Shown here: in pieces, positions 1-9,339 of the stretch
How the letters are laid out: each line of letters starts with the position of its first letter
Numbering within the stretch: position 1 is the first letter of the stretch
The notes under the pieces: generated by a model
Told to the model about the DNA's origin: nothing
The model's database searches: none
What the model saw: only the letters and a program-made list of their open reading frames with translations
Assembly: GCA_002189035.1 (NCBI GenBank)
Contig: NEEC01000002.1
Span: 1,364,001-1,428,000, forward strand
Origin: Utricularia gibba
Taxonomy: Eukaryota > Streptophyta > Magnoliopsida > Lamiales > Lentibulariaceae
Direction: 5' to 3'
Length of the DNA: 64,000 nucleotides
Program-made: the position numbers and the translations under genes

Positions 1-460
1 CATAGCTCTCACTCGTGACCGTGAAAAAGATGCTGCAAGGATTAAGTCCCTCCTGGAGAAGGGGGAGCTCATCGTCTGCCCCGAGGGTACTACCTGCAGA
101 GAGCCGTATCTACTGAGATTCAGCGCATTGTTTGCAGAGCTAAGCGACAGGATTGTCCCGGTGGCTGTAAACATCAAGCAGAGCATGTTCCATGGAACAA
201 CAGTGCGTGGTGTCAAGTTCTGGGACGCATACTTCTACTTCATGAATCCACGGCCTACTTACGAGATCACATTCCTGGAGCGGCTGCCGGAGGAAATGAC
301 CTGCGGTGCCGGAAAATCAGCCATCGAAGTAGCGAACCATGTGCAGAGGGTCCTTGCTGCTTCATTAGGATTCGAATGCACCCAGTTGACGAGGAAGGAT
401 AAGTACATGCTTCTTGGTGGAAATGATGGTAAGGTGGAGTCCATGTACGGCAAAAAATGA
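1..460 (+). CDS. GPAT: Glycerol-3-phosphate acyltransferase (GPAT4/6/8 type), 3' part only
   Basis: C-terminal 152 codons of a land-plant sn-2 GPAT; the 5' part lies outside the window. In frame from base 2 to the TGA at 458-460 there are no introns. The acyltransferase block with the glycerol-phosphate-binding signature [18 protein letters not shown] is at about 79-132, followed by the conserved VRGVKFWD and FMNPRP segments and the tail [11 protein letters not shown]. That tail and the VRGVKFWD reading resemble the GPAT4/6/8 clade rather than GPAT5/7 or GPAT1 (recalled from memory). Members of this clade join acyl groups to glycerol-3-phosphate in the ER for cutin synthesis. Nothing is broken in the visible part. 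Clade is likely; the exact orthologue is not assigned. Confidence 0.9.
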   Translation, partial: IALTRDREKDAARIKSLLEKGELIVCPEGTTCREPYLLRFSALFAELSDRIVPVAVNIKQSMFHGTTVRGVKFWDAYFYFMNPRPTYEITFLERLPEEMTCGAGKSAIEVANHVQRVLAASLGFECTQLTRKDKYMLLGGNDGKVESMYGKK

Positions 461-901
461 AATGAAACTCTGCCCCCCTGCCCCCCTCTATGCTGCTGCT
501 ATTGTTCTCCTGAGTTTTCTCCTATTCATCAGACCACCCCCAACGCATTACATGTTAAAGCATGAACAGCTTGGTGTTCCTTCTTGACGTTGGTTTGATC
601 CAATTAGGACCTCTTCGCTTCGTTTCGAAACCATTACTTGGTACTTCCCCAAAATGCAAGAAATTTTCAACCTATGGCACATAATTCTCCAGTTCCTTCA
701 TGGAAAACAGATCCAGGAGTTCTTAACTGCCAAGGAAATGTAGCCTGAAGAAGGATCAGGATATTAGGTACTACAGCTGCTGTTATTCATGAAATGCAAA
801 TACATACAGGTGTCGGTCCCCTTAAGCAATAACATGTGTTTCCAACTTTATTCAACAACGATGCTGCTACTATTTAAAGGAAACTGCTAACCAACAAGTG
901 A
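461..901. other. GPAT 3' UTR and intergenic
   Basis: No coding signal was seen. The stretch holds the GPAT 3' untranslated region and faces the convergent 3' end of the endosulfine gene. Confidence 0.5.
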
Positions 902-1762
902 TCAGCCAGCCTCCTGCTGCAGGTAGGAGTTAATTTGCAGATGCGCCATCCTCCGGTGGTGCGTCGGTGGCCGCGACGCCATCTGCCAAGAAAGCTGAGG
1001 GAATGAGACCGTGTTACATTTCTTCAAGTTTTTGAACTTCATAAGGCGATTCCGGTGTGAACGAATTCTCCATTGGTAATCAAATGCATTGATTCATGAA
1101 ACTTAAAAGCTTCAGAGATCTAGCAAACCTTCATCTCCTGATGGTGCGTAATGAGATTTACGGTATCTTGTTTGCTGCCGTGTTGGCTGGAAAATATTTC
1201 ACGGGAAACAACATATAAACAAGCCATCAACAGAATATGGCAACAAGAAGATACAGAAAGGGCGTGCTCTAGCTGGCCTACCTGTAACTTGGGTCTGAGA
1301 GCCTCCAGAGGTCCTTTAGGCTTTTCTACTCCTTGCTGAAGGCATGGAATATGGATTAAAAGGAATATCATGACCTCGAAACCCACATATATATACGCAG
1401 ACAGACCTTTCCCAGTGCCCAGTCAGCAGAATCAAAATAGGCGCGTTCATGATCCTGAAAAGAAATGGAAGTTCTTGGCATATAAGGCGTTCATGATCCT
1501 GAAGATAAGTTCTGTTACCTTTGATATCAGTGGTGGCTTTTTCGGCATTAATCCTCCATACTTCTTCTTCACTACTTCTTCCTGAAAGCCAGGAAAACCG
1601 ATAATCTTGGTGAAACATGGGAGAATAGTTAGTAGCAAGGAAGAACTAAAAAGCCCAAGATGTGAACACTACTTCCTGCTTAGTTAACTGTTCAGCCTTC
1701 TCAGCATCCTCCATGGCAACTTCCACTGCTTCTTCTTGTTTGATATCGTCAGAGCTCGACAT
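902..1762 (-). CDS. Endosulfine / ARPP19-like PP2A regulator
   Basis: Small plant endosulfine homologue. Exon 1 is 1673-1762 (start MSSSDDIKQEEAVEV, acidic), exon 2 is 1519-1581 (KKKYGGLMPKKPPLISK), exon 3 is 1407-1454 (DHERAYFDSADWALGK) and exon 4 is 1282-1335 (QGVEKPKGPLEALRPKLQ). All junctions are phase 0 with GT-AG ends. FDSADW corresponds to the animal FDSGDY motif, whose serine is phosphorylated by Greatwall so that the protein inhibits PP2A-B55. The last exon is uncertain. One frame near 930-985 gives an acidic tail ending DAPPEDGASAN, as in relatives, but it does not join in phase; the phase-0 reading from 987 or 1000 ends at the stop at 902. A non-coding 5' exon with a good donor sits at about 2175-2240. 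Confidence 0.8.
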
Positions 1763-2847
1763 ATAAATGCCACAAGCAAACCAAATGGATTCACTGGAAA
1801 AAGCAAGGACAGTAAGCAGATGAGTATTCTGACATACAAGAAACTGATTTCCAACCTTTCTCAGCATCACAGACTGGGAAATTTTGTCAAGTTACGCCAA
1901 GGAACAAACACAAAAAAAAAAAAGAAAAGAAAATGAGAGGTTCTTAATGTGAATCTACTCCAAGATTTTCAGCAATCAAAGACACTAATCCCTCAGCAAC
2001 TAAGGACGGATCTCTCGTGTTCAGGAATGCGGTAGGGTAACCGAAAATCCAATCGCCAAAAATCAAATCGTGCAAAAGATTATTACAACCAACTGAGCAA
2101 CGATTTCATACACTTCATCATTCTAATCCCGAATCAACGAAGAGAAAACAAAAATATAAAGCGGAGGACTTTTACCTGAGAAATCAGCAAGTTCTCGTTT
2201 AGCTGCGCACAACTCAACGCGATCGAGAAGGTGAGAGGGTGGGATAGTTGAAACGACTCCTCACCCTTGCAGAATTATTCCATTTCCAGACAACTGTGCT
2301 TAGAAGGGAAGCTACCTCTTTAGCCGTAAAGTGACAGTTGTTGACCGTCAACTGTACTTCTACAGTATTGGGCCACCATTTCAGCCCAAATGAGAGTATA
2401 GCGTGCTTCCGGCCCAACTTGATGCAGCAATGAGACGTGTCTCTAGATGATTGGATACCGGCCCTCAATTACGGGGCAGGTACTGTGGGGTGGCACCCAC
2501 ACGGACTCCGCGCTTTTGTTTTCCCCGGTGCACTGTAAGCACGTGCACCGCCTTATCGCAGCCGCCCGATTCGCACTGATTTCCACAGCCGCACGATCTT
2601 CTTTAACCTAAAAGAATGAAGAAGCCACGGTCACGTGTACCCGCAATAAAAAACAAATATCGCATAGCTTTGTGTTGTCGCTGGGGCCCACTCACTCTAC
2701 TTTGACAATGTTAAAGTCAACCCATTGAAAATAAAAATTTTTAAAAAAGGTGAAGATAAAGAAGCCTGAATCCCAATCTCGACACCGAAAGTCAAAGCAC
2801 TGAGCACCTTTCTCTGTTCGCTTCCTGGCTATCTCCACCGCCGGGAG
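1763..2847. promoter_or_regulatory. Shared upstream region of endosulfine (-) and WRKY (+)
   Basis: Head-to-head intergenic region. It contains the endosulfine 5' UTR exon (about 2175-2240, donor CTCAG|gtaaaa), the intron behind it, and copies of TGGGCC/GGCCCA near 2370-2415, elements typical of promoters of growth-related plant genes. No protein-coding evidence. Confidence 0.45.
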
Positions 2848-3738
2848 ATGGACGACGCCGACGACGACTGGGATCTCCACGCCGTCGTTAGAAGCTGTTC
2901 CACAGCCACCACCGCAAACGGCGGGGCGTTACTCTCTGCTTCCACGCCGGTGTACCCCTTCTCGGAGCCCTGGTCCCAGAACCCCACAAACGAATGCCGC
3001 CGCTCAGAGGGCTTCGAGGATTTTCGCTTGCCGTTTGTCTGGGATGGCGGAGACCCGTGTCTGATGATACCTGATTCCCAGCACAATTCGTTACTTTCTC
3101 AAGAGATGAACAAACAGTCGCCTCAGCAAAAGCCGGCTGGTTCTGCAGTTAAGCGCTATAAGAAAAGGTTCGAATTCTTCGAAGCTCCTTCTGCTTGCCT
3201 CGTAACCAGCAAGTTCAATTGATTTCTGAGAATCCCTTCTCATTGTTCATTCAGGAAATGCATGACGAAGAAGCAGATTTGCCGCGTGGATGCAGGGGAG
3301 TTGTCTTCAGACCTTTGGAGCTGGAGAAAATACGGACAGAAACCGATTAAAGGGTCCCCTTTTCCCAGGTTGGTTAGCTTGAAATTTGATGGATTCATAA
3401 TGGGTTTTCAATGAAACTGACAAGAACATGTCTTGATTGAACAAGCAGAAGCTACTACAGATGCAGTTCATCGAAATTCTGTACAGCAAGAAAGCAGGTT
3501 GAGCGCGATAAATCAAATCCAGAGATCTTCCTAGTCACATACACAGCAGAGCACAATCATCCGCCTCCCAGCAACCGGAATTCACTCACAAAAATCCCGA
3601 TCGAAACCGGAGGAGATTGAGGACGGAGCTGACGTTTTCAGTTTCAGGAAAACTTTTGGTAAAGACGAACCGAGTTTCAATCCGGAGCCAACCTGTCCGG
3701 TTAACAGCGGCTCGGCCGCTATCTCCGGCGGCATTTGA
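2848..3738 (+). CDS. WRKY22: WRKY transcription factor, group IIe (WRKY22/27/29-like), with an apparent 1-nt frameshift
   Basis: Nuclear W-box-binding factor. Exon 1 (2848-3167) begins [17 protein letters not shown], as in WRKY22. Exon 2 (3255-3368) encodes [18 protein letters not shown], ending at the family-typical intron that splits the PR arginine. Exon 3 (from 3449) gives [18 protein letters not shown] and [11 protein letters not shown], so the C-x5-C...H-x-H zinc ligands are intact. The usual GYYRCS reads SYYRCS and KGCLA reads KFCTA. The literal frame stops at 3620 just after NSLTK. If the A5 run at 3590-3594 is read as A4, the frame continues through an acidic tail to [11 protein letters not shown] and a stop at 3738, matching the GGI end of WRKY22 relatives; that gives 240 residues. 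Linked in Arabidopsis to immune signalling. Confidence 0.88.
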
Positions 3739-3985
3739 GCGGAAGAGCTAATGGAAGGAATGGCTCTTCTCCCGGCCTGGTGTCGGCGGGGGCGAGGCTT
3801 CCTTTGGCAGCTGTAAAGCTTTACAGGATATTTATTCCTAATATTTATTAGATTATAATTAAAAATTAAAATCCGCGAGGCCGATGATGTGCATTTAATG
3901 AGCCCCGCTGTTTCGAGACCCCCGTATTAAATGCTATCAACCGCCAGCCCCCTCATTTACCATCCCAGCACCGCCCTCACCTCAG

Positions 3986-4617
3986 ATGGCTGTTGCTCCG
4001 CCACTCTCCTCCGTCAATGTCCGCCGTCCCACCGCCTCCTTTCGCCTACCTAGTGGCGAATTCCTCTCCCTCTCCTTCGCTGAAGTCAACGTAACTTCAA
4101 TCGGACTCGGATACGCTATCGCAATCGCCCTCGGATTCCTCGTCCTCTTCTCCACAATACTCCTTGGTTCCTACATCTGCTGCCGATCCGCCGTCTCCAG
4201 CCGACCTGAGCAGCCCGAGAGTCGCGAGTCCGACGAGAACAGCATCTATCTACCGCGAGTGATCTTCGTCGCTCAGGAGGACGAGGAAGATGACATCGAG
4301 GCTCGCAGCGTCGTCGTTGGGCTGGATCAGGCCGTGATTAATTCCTACCCGAAACTCGTTTTCTCGAAGAGGAACACCGGGAAATTGGGGACGAGACCAT
4401 CTGCTCGATATGCTTGTGCGAGTATAGGGAATCTGAGGCGCTGAGAATGTTGCCCGATTGCAGGCATTTTTTCCATGTCATGTGTATCGATGCGTGGCTG
4501 AAGCTCAACGCATCCTGCCCAGTTTGCCGGAACTCCCCGCTGCCGACCCCGGTGTCCACACCGCTCCAGGAAGTGGTGCCGCTTTCTCAGTACGCCGACG
4601 GCCGGCGACGGCGATAG
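3986..4617 (+). CDS. RING-H2 E3 ubiquitin ligase, ATL family, with an apparent 1-nt frameshift
   Basis: Intronless, as is usual for ATL ligases. The first frame (3986 on) has an N-terminal segment, one hydrophobic membrane helix at about residues 50-72 ([20 protein letters not shown]), and a GLD-like motif ([15 protein letters not shown]). The second frame encodes a complete RING-H2 (CSIC, then [15 protein letters not shown], then CPVC, ligands C-x2-C-x15-C-x-H-x2-H-x2-C-x10-C-x2-C) and the tail [20 protein letters not shown] seen in the ATL67-70 group. Reading the T4 run at 4359-4362 as T5 joins both halves into 210 residues ([19 protein letters not shown]). Membrane-bound E3 that pairs with an E2. 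Either a sequencing indel or a real break just before the RING. Confidence 0.86.
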
Positions 4618-4930
4618 CTAGTAGGGTTGAAATTGGGAATCGTTTGGGGGCCAGAATGTAATATTGGGCTTCCCTAGGGGTTGAACTGAAAAAAAAGCTT
4701 TTGTTTTTGTTTTTTAATATTCAGTGACATATATACTTCTCCAATCTTGTCTCCCAGCCGCCAATGGCAATTACCTATTCTGTCCATTTTCTCCCAACTT
4801 GCAAGAACGACCTCAGGGGCAAACCTGGCAACATCATTAAATAAGCTTCAAGGCTTCCATTTTGAAGTTGAACTTCTTTGCTGACAGCCTACACTTCTTT
4901 CTGTACAGAAACACCTTCTCCGGCGGAGAA

Positions 4931-6634
4931 TCATAGTTTTCCGAGGGGGGATTCTGAGGCATGATCATCCACAAGCCAGAGGTGATAATCCCGGAAGCGC
5001 TGGATCTTCTTCTCAAAACCAAGAATGTAGTTATTGTGGATGATGGCTTGCATCCCCTGGGTTTCTCTAGCCCACGTCTTGTTCTTGAAGTACAAACCAC
5101 CTGTGGGGAATGCTGTCTGAGGCAGGAGGTAAACGTCTACCTGTAGAGCATCATGGACAAGGGATGATGAGGAGCATAGCATTTCTGTGATTGGAGGATG
5201 CCTAGTTAAGCAAAGACATCCCTACCTGCCCAGATGTCTTGTTCAATGCCCAGTTGAAAGCGGGCTGGTCATTGGCTTTCTTAGCTCTAGACCATGGCTC
5301 CTCTTGCATTTCTTGAATCCACTTTCTCATGAGCAGCTTTGCCCCGGAGGTTGGTCGAAGATAGATCAAGCAGCTACAGATGTATGTCCGACCCTTCTTC
5401 CCGGGAGGCGGTAGATCATGAGAATGATTGAAAGGTTTCACCTGGAGTTCCCAGTGAGCAGAAAACATTCATCATAGAAGAAACAGGCAAATGACATGGG
5501 CTAAACTGAACCATAAATTTCAAGTCCAGAGTCAAGCACATTGCCACAACTAAAAACATGAAAACTCGGCTATGGGCTTCACATGCTTCTGCAAACCAAT
5601 CCCCTATGCAACAAAAATCATCGCGTAATAGAATTGAGAGTTAACTCCGGTACTTACAAAAGCCATGTCATCCATGAAGTAAGCATCATGCTCTCCTTCC
5701 ATGTAGGGAAAGAGATCAGCCAACCAGACCATATCAACATCGTTGTACAATACATTATACCCAAGCTCTAAGATCTGCAATAGATGCCTTGGTCTCCTGG
5801 CTGTAAAATTGAAAAATCCCTGCAGAAAACAGTGAGATGATTAAAGATAACCCTTTTTCCTATGAACACCTAAGCCTTAATGTTTGAGCTGTGGATTCAA
5901 ATTTGAGGTCAAAGTAGCAGGGCTAGATCTAGCAAAAGGAAAACGGAATCCACACTAACATTGGCTTAAGAACACACTGATTTTAACACTGAAACTTTCA
6001 AAAACAACAAAGCTGATAAGCTGCACTTCTCACAAAGAAGCCTCTTGTATCAAGAACTCAATACTTCTAGCAACTATCAGGTGTCGCGCATGAAATCTTA
6101 ACAAGATAGCAAGGAAACCACCAAGTGATTCACATGATTTACCTGTGAACCGAATTTATGAGCGGATGCAGCTTCTAGCGCCGGCGGTATCAACACAGCG
6201 TGCCCTGGCCACCGCTCGTTCACCTTATTAAGAGTAGCATAATCCTCAGCAATCACCAAAACTTTATCGTGATGCTTTTGCCTAGCAATACTTATAACCC
6301 AATTGTTCAAGAACTGCAAATAAGCCTCGCTGACAGCACACACGATCAGGGTATTGTTCTTAGCCACATAAGCCGCTGCGTCCCGCAGCGTGTACGCCTG
6401 CCACTTGGAAATCGCGCTCGGATTACTGATGGAAATCAAGGAAACCGGGGATTCTACATACGGAGATATAAAACCAGCAAAAATGAGTAACGTGAGCAGG
6501 ATCAAGAGAAAAGCGGAGCCGCGACTGAGAATTGTGGCACTTGGCTTCGGGGAAATCTGGGGGGATCGAGGAGATAAATCGCAGGATTCCTCTGAAGAAC
6601 TATGAAATGACCTCTGATACAGGAATGTCGACAT
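4931..6634 (-). CDS. RGXT: Rhamnogalacturonan-II xylosyltransferase (RGXT/MGP4-like)
   Basis: Golgi type II glycosyltransferase (GT77) that adds alpha-xylose to fucose of rhamnogalacturonan II. Four phase-0 exons: 6143-6634, 5658-5819, 5226-5441 and 4931-5140, giving 359 residues. A membrane anchor is near residues 37-57 (GSAFLLILLTLLIFAGFISP). Exon 2 holds the nucleotide-sugar DVD motif (YNDVDMVWL) and exon 3 has SHDLPPPGKKGRTYICSC. Exon 4 has FPTGGLYFKNKTW and ends LVDDHASESPLGKL. The reading is collinear with Arabidopsis RGXT1/2 from memory, with no lesions. Its 5' end faces the 3' end of the PYL gene in the same direction. Confidence 0.93.
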
Positions 6635-7059
6635 TAGAAGTGAAATTCGCCGCCGACGACGAGGCGGAGGAGATCTCAGGCGTAAAGGAGATCGGCGGGG
6701 TACAAATTTGGGCAGATAAAAGGCCTAAAATACTGGCCCAAGCCCATGTTTTAGAAACTAGCGTTGCATTTAATGTTCTTTACTCTCCGGCGATTGGTAC
6801 TTCGCATTTCTAATTTCTATCTATCACGTCACCGTTTTGCCGTCGCCGGCGGCGGCGCTCTCCTTGCCAACTCTGCCGATCCAGTTGGGCAGAGTTATAT
6901 GAAACCCAGGTCTCAATTTTCAACGAAAAAAGAAGCACAATAAGCAACGAGGTGAATACAAAGAGTTGGGTTGTTCAGTACAATTGTCACATATTCTAGA
7001 CGCCAACGACAGCCGGTTAGCCTTGAGCATCTGATTCTGCAATTCCTTCGAAGCCCACT
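6635..7059. other. RGXT promoter / PYL 3' region
   Basis: Short tandem-gene spacer holding the RGXT upstream region and the PYL 3' UTR. A GGCCCA element occurs near 6736. No gene is supported. Confidence 0.4.
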
Positions 7060-7884
7060 TCAAGAGACCCCTCCCTGAATCGCCATTCTTTCTGAGATGT
7101 CTGCGAGAGATTTGAGATTGAAGTTGATAAGAACCTTCACAAAGTAACACGTTTCGTCTACTGTATTCCCTTCTGGGACATCCACCACAAACGACTCGAT
7201 GATCACCGTTCCCGGCTTCTCCGCCACCATCTCAGGATGTACAGTTGTTACAGACGCGTAATTCTGCCAAAAAAGAAAACAGTACAGTTACAGTTCGCCG
7301 ATTATTTCATCCCTGCTTTTTGTTTGGTTTTGATCGGAAGAAAAAGGGAAAACTTTGCTTACTTTTAGCTTGTGATCGCCCCCAACAAACTTGACACGAA
7401 GAATGCGCTCTTGGTCATCTAAAAGCTCCAATCTTTCTGTGCTGGTTGTAGCCGGAAGTCCTGATTTCACGTTCACTTTTCTGACAGTCCCGATCTTGAC
7501 ATCTCCATTCACAGTGCAGTTGCTGATGAACGGCTTGTATTTCTGCGGCTGATCAAATCTCCTGACTAAAGACCAAACCTGAAACATCAAGAAGACCGAA
7601 ACTTGTAATGATTTTGAAGCTTTGACAACCAGAAGGATCAAATCCCCTCTTTGGACTTGGGCAAAACTCAGATCACAGAACCAAAAGTTGGGAATTTGAT
7701 ACCCATGAGCGGTACTCACGATCAGCCACAAGTTCTATTAATCTTTAAAGAAAAAAACAGGCCAGAAGATAGAAGGAGAGATTACGATGTCAACAGGAGC
7801 CTTGATGTGCTTGATAACCAAAGAGGAGCACTGATCCGCTCTGGGCTGATGCTTGTGGTACCTATTTACAAGCTCGGCCTCCAT
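7060..7884 (-). CDS. PYL: PYR/PYL/RCAR abscisic acid receptor, PYL8/9-like
   Basis: START/Bet v 1-fold ABA receptor that inhibits clade A PP2Cs when hormone is bound. Three phase-0 exons: 7786-7884, 7363-7578 and 7060-7263, total 172 residues. The start MEAELVNRYHKHQ is the usual one for the subfamily; a longer open frame upstream is probably 5' UTR behind an acceptor at about 7941. Seen: CSSLVIKHIKAP, VWSLVRRFDQPQKYKPFIS, the gate SGLPA with TSTERLELLDD, the latch region GGDHKLKNY, IESFVVDVPEGNT and the C-terminal helix NLKSLADISERMA. The latch reads HKL where family members have HRL, and the C-terminal helix starts VKVLINFN instead of the common VEALI. Structure otherwise intact; ABA receptor function likely but the affinity could differ. 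Confidence 0.93.
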
Positions 7885-9339
7885 TTTTTTCTTCCTCTTC
7901 TCCTCCAGAAACAAGGACTTCAAACACCCCTTTTCGGCTAAAATACCAGAATCAGAAAACAGGGGAAGGACTTAGTAAACTCGGTGTCTTCAGCTTCAAC
8001 AGGTCAACGTGCTGCAGAAACTTTGACTTGAAAAGTTATCGCCTCACCATAGTGGAGAGCCTGCAGGGTGCATGTCACCATGTCTCTGTCCTGCAATAAA
8101 ACTTGATGTGAAAAAAAATACCTTATGTGAGTTGTCCTTTTCAGGATTCACCGACAAAGCCCCACTCATAAATGCAGAAAAGGCCACTAAAATTGACAAA
8201 TCGCATCTGCAACAACCACTAGGCATCTTCTTGCCTGTTTCACCTCAAAAAGCTTCAAAATGCACATATTTTCCAAACTTTAATATCCAGTAGCACTGAT
8301 AATTAGAAACCCGGAGGTTCAGAATACCAAAAATACAGATAACAAAATGGCATAAAAGATATGTTTTTGTACATAAATGCTAGTTTAGAAAATGAGTGCC
8401 CAGTCAAAGCTAGGAAGATATGATCAATCTCAAAATTTACACAGGACTGTAGGGGGGCCATCTTGGTGAAGGAACACAATTGTTTGACTCCCTGTCGAAA
8501 GATATATAATTACTCTGGCAAATTAGGAGATGGGATGTGGATATCCAAACCCAGGTAGCTTTCAATGACAACCAAAAGCAATAGCTACTACACAAGGGAA
8601 AAAGAAATGAAGCACTTTTTCAGAGCAAGTGAAAGCAGCAATTGAGCACATGGGTATGGATGATAGAGCTCTGCACTTTTTTAATAACACTCCATGTTCC
8701 AAACACTTGCTACACAGGGATTAGCATCTTTTAAACGAGTATTTGAATGAAGCCCTGACGTATTGACAGATTGTGTGAAAAACTATCCGACAGTCAAGCC
8801 TGGTAAGAACACGAGGTTCAGCGGCCTAAAGGAGCTGAAGCAAAAGCAGACTATTGCAGTGGAAAAAACAAATTTGGCTCAAGGGTATGCGGTGTCAGCT
8901 GGCTGGCAATTTTATTGCAAGAGAATGGCACAACGAGCGGTTGGGCAGCACAACTACACAATCGAGAGCAAACCGGCCCTCTCCTAATGATCAGGGCCAA
9001 CTTCGCTGAAAACTAACAGCCAGCTCAAAACCACCAAGCACCAACTCTTTCACAGCGCAGCTGCATCCAACAACAGCCCTTTCTGGTACTGCAAAGGAAA
9101 AACAGTACTTCAATCGCCAGGAGCAATAAAAGTGAGCAAACATATTTACAAAGTAAACACGGTGTGTGGAAAGTTAAATACTCTTCATCTACATTATTTA
9201 TTAAAAAGAAGGTCCTAGCGGAAATCGGGAATCACGTCAGAAAATAATACAACTGATAAATGATTTTCATCTCCGTACATATACTTAAGTACCTTCTATT
9301 ATATATGGTGATCAAATTCCCTGGCTCCACTCCTCTCAT
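7885..9339. other. Intergenic, PYL upstream region and pseudogene downstream region
   Basis: Contains a spliced-looking PYL leader on the minus strand: a possible exon at about 8122-8226 ending AAG|gtattt, one at about 8050-8092 bounded by gcag and Ggtgagg, and an acceptor ttttag near 7941. No recognised protein lies here. The part 8250-9339 follows the nucleotidyltransferase pseudogene and shows no coding signal. Confidence 0.35.
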
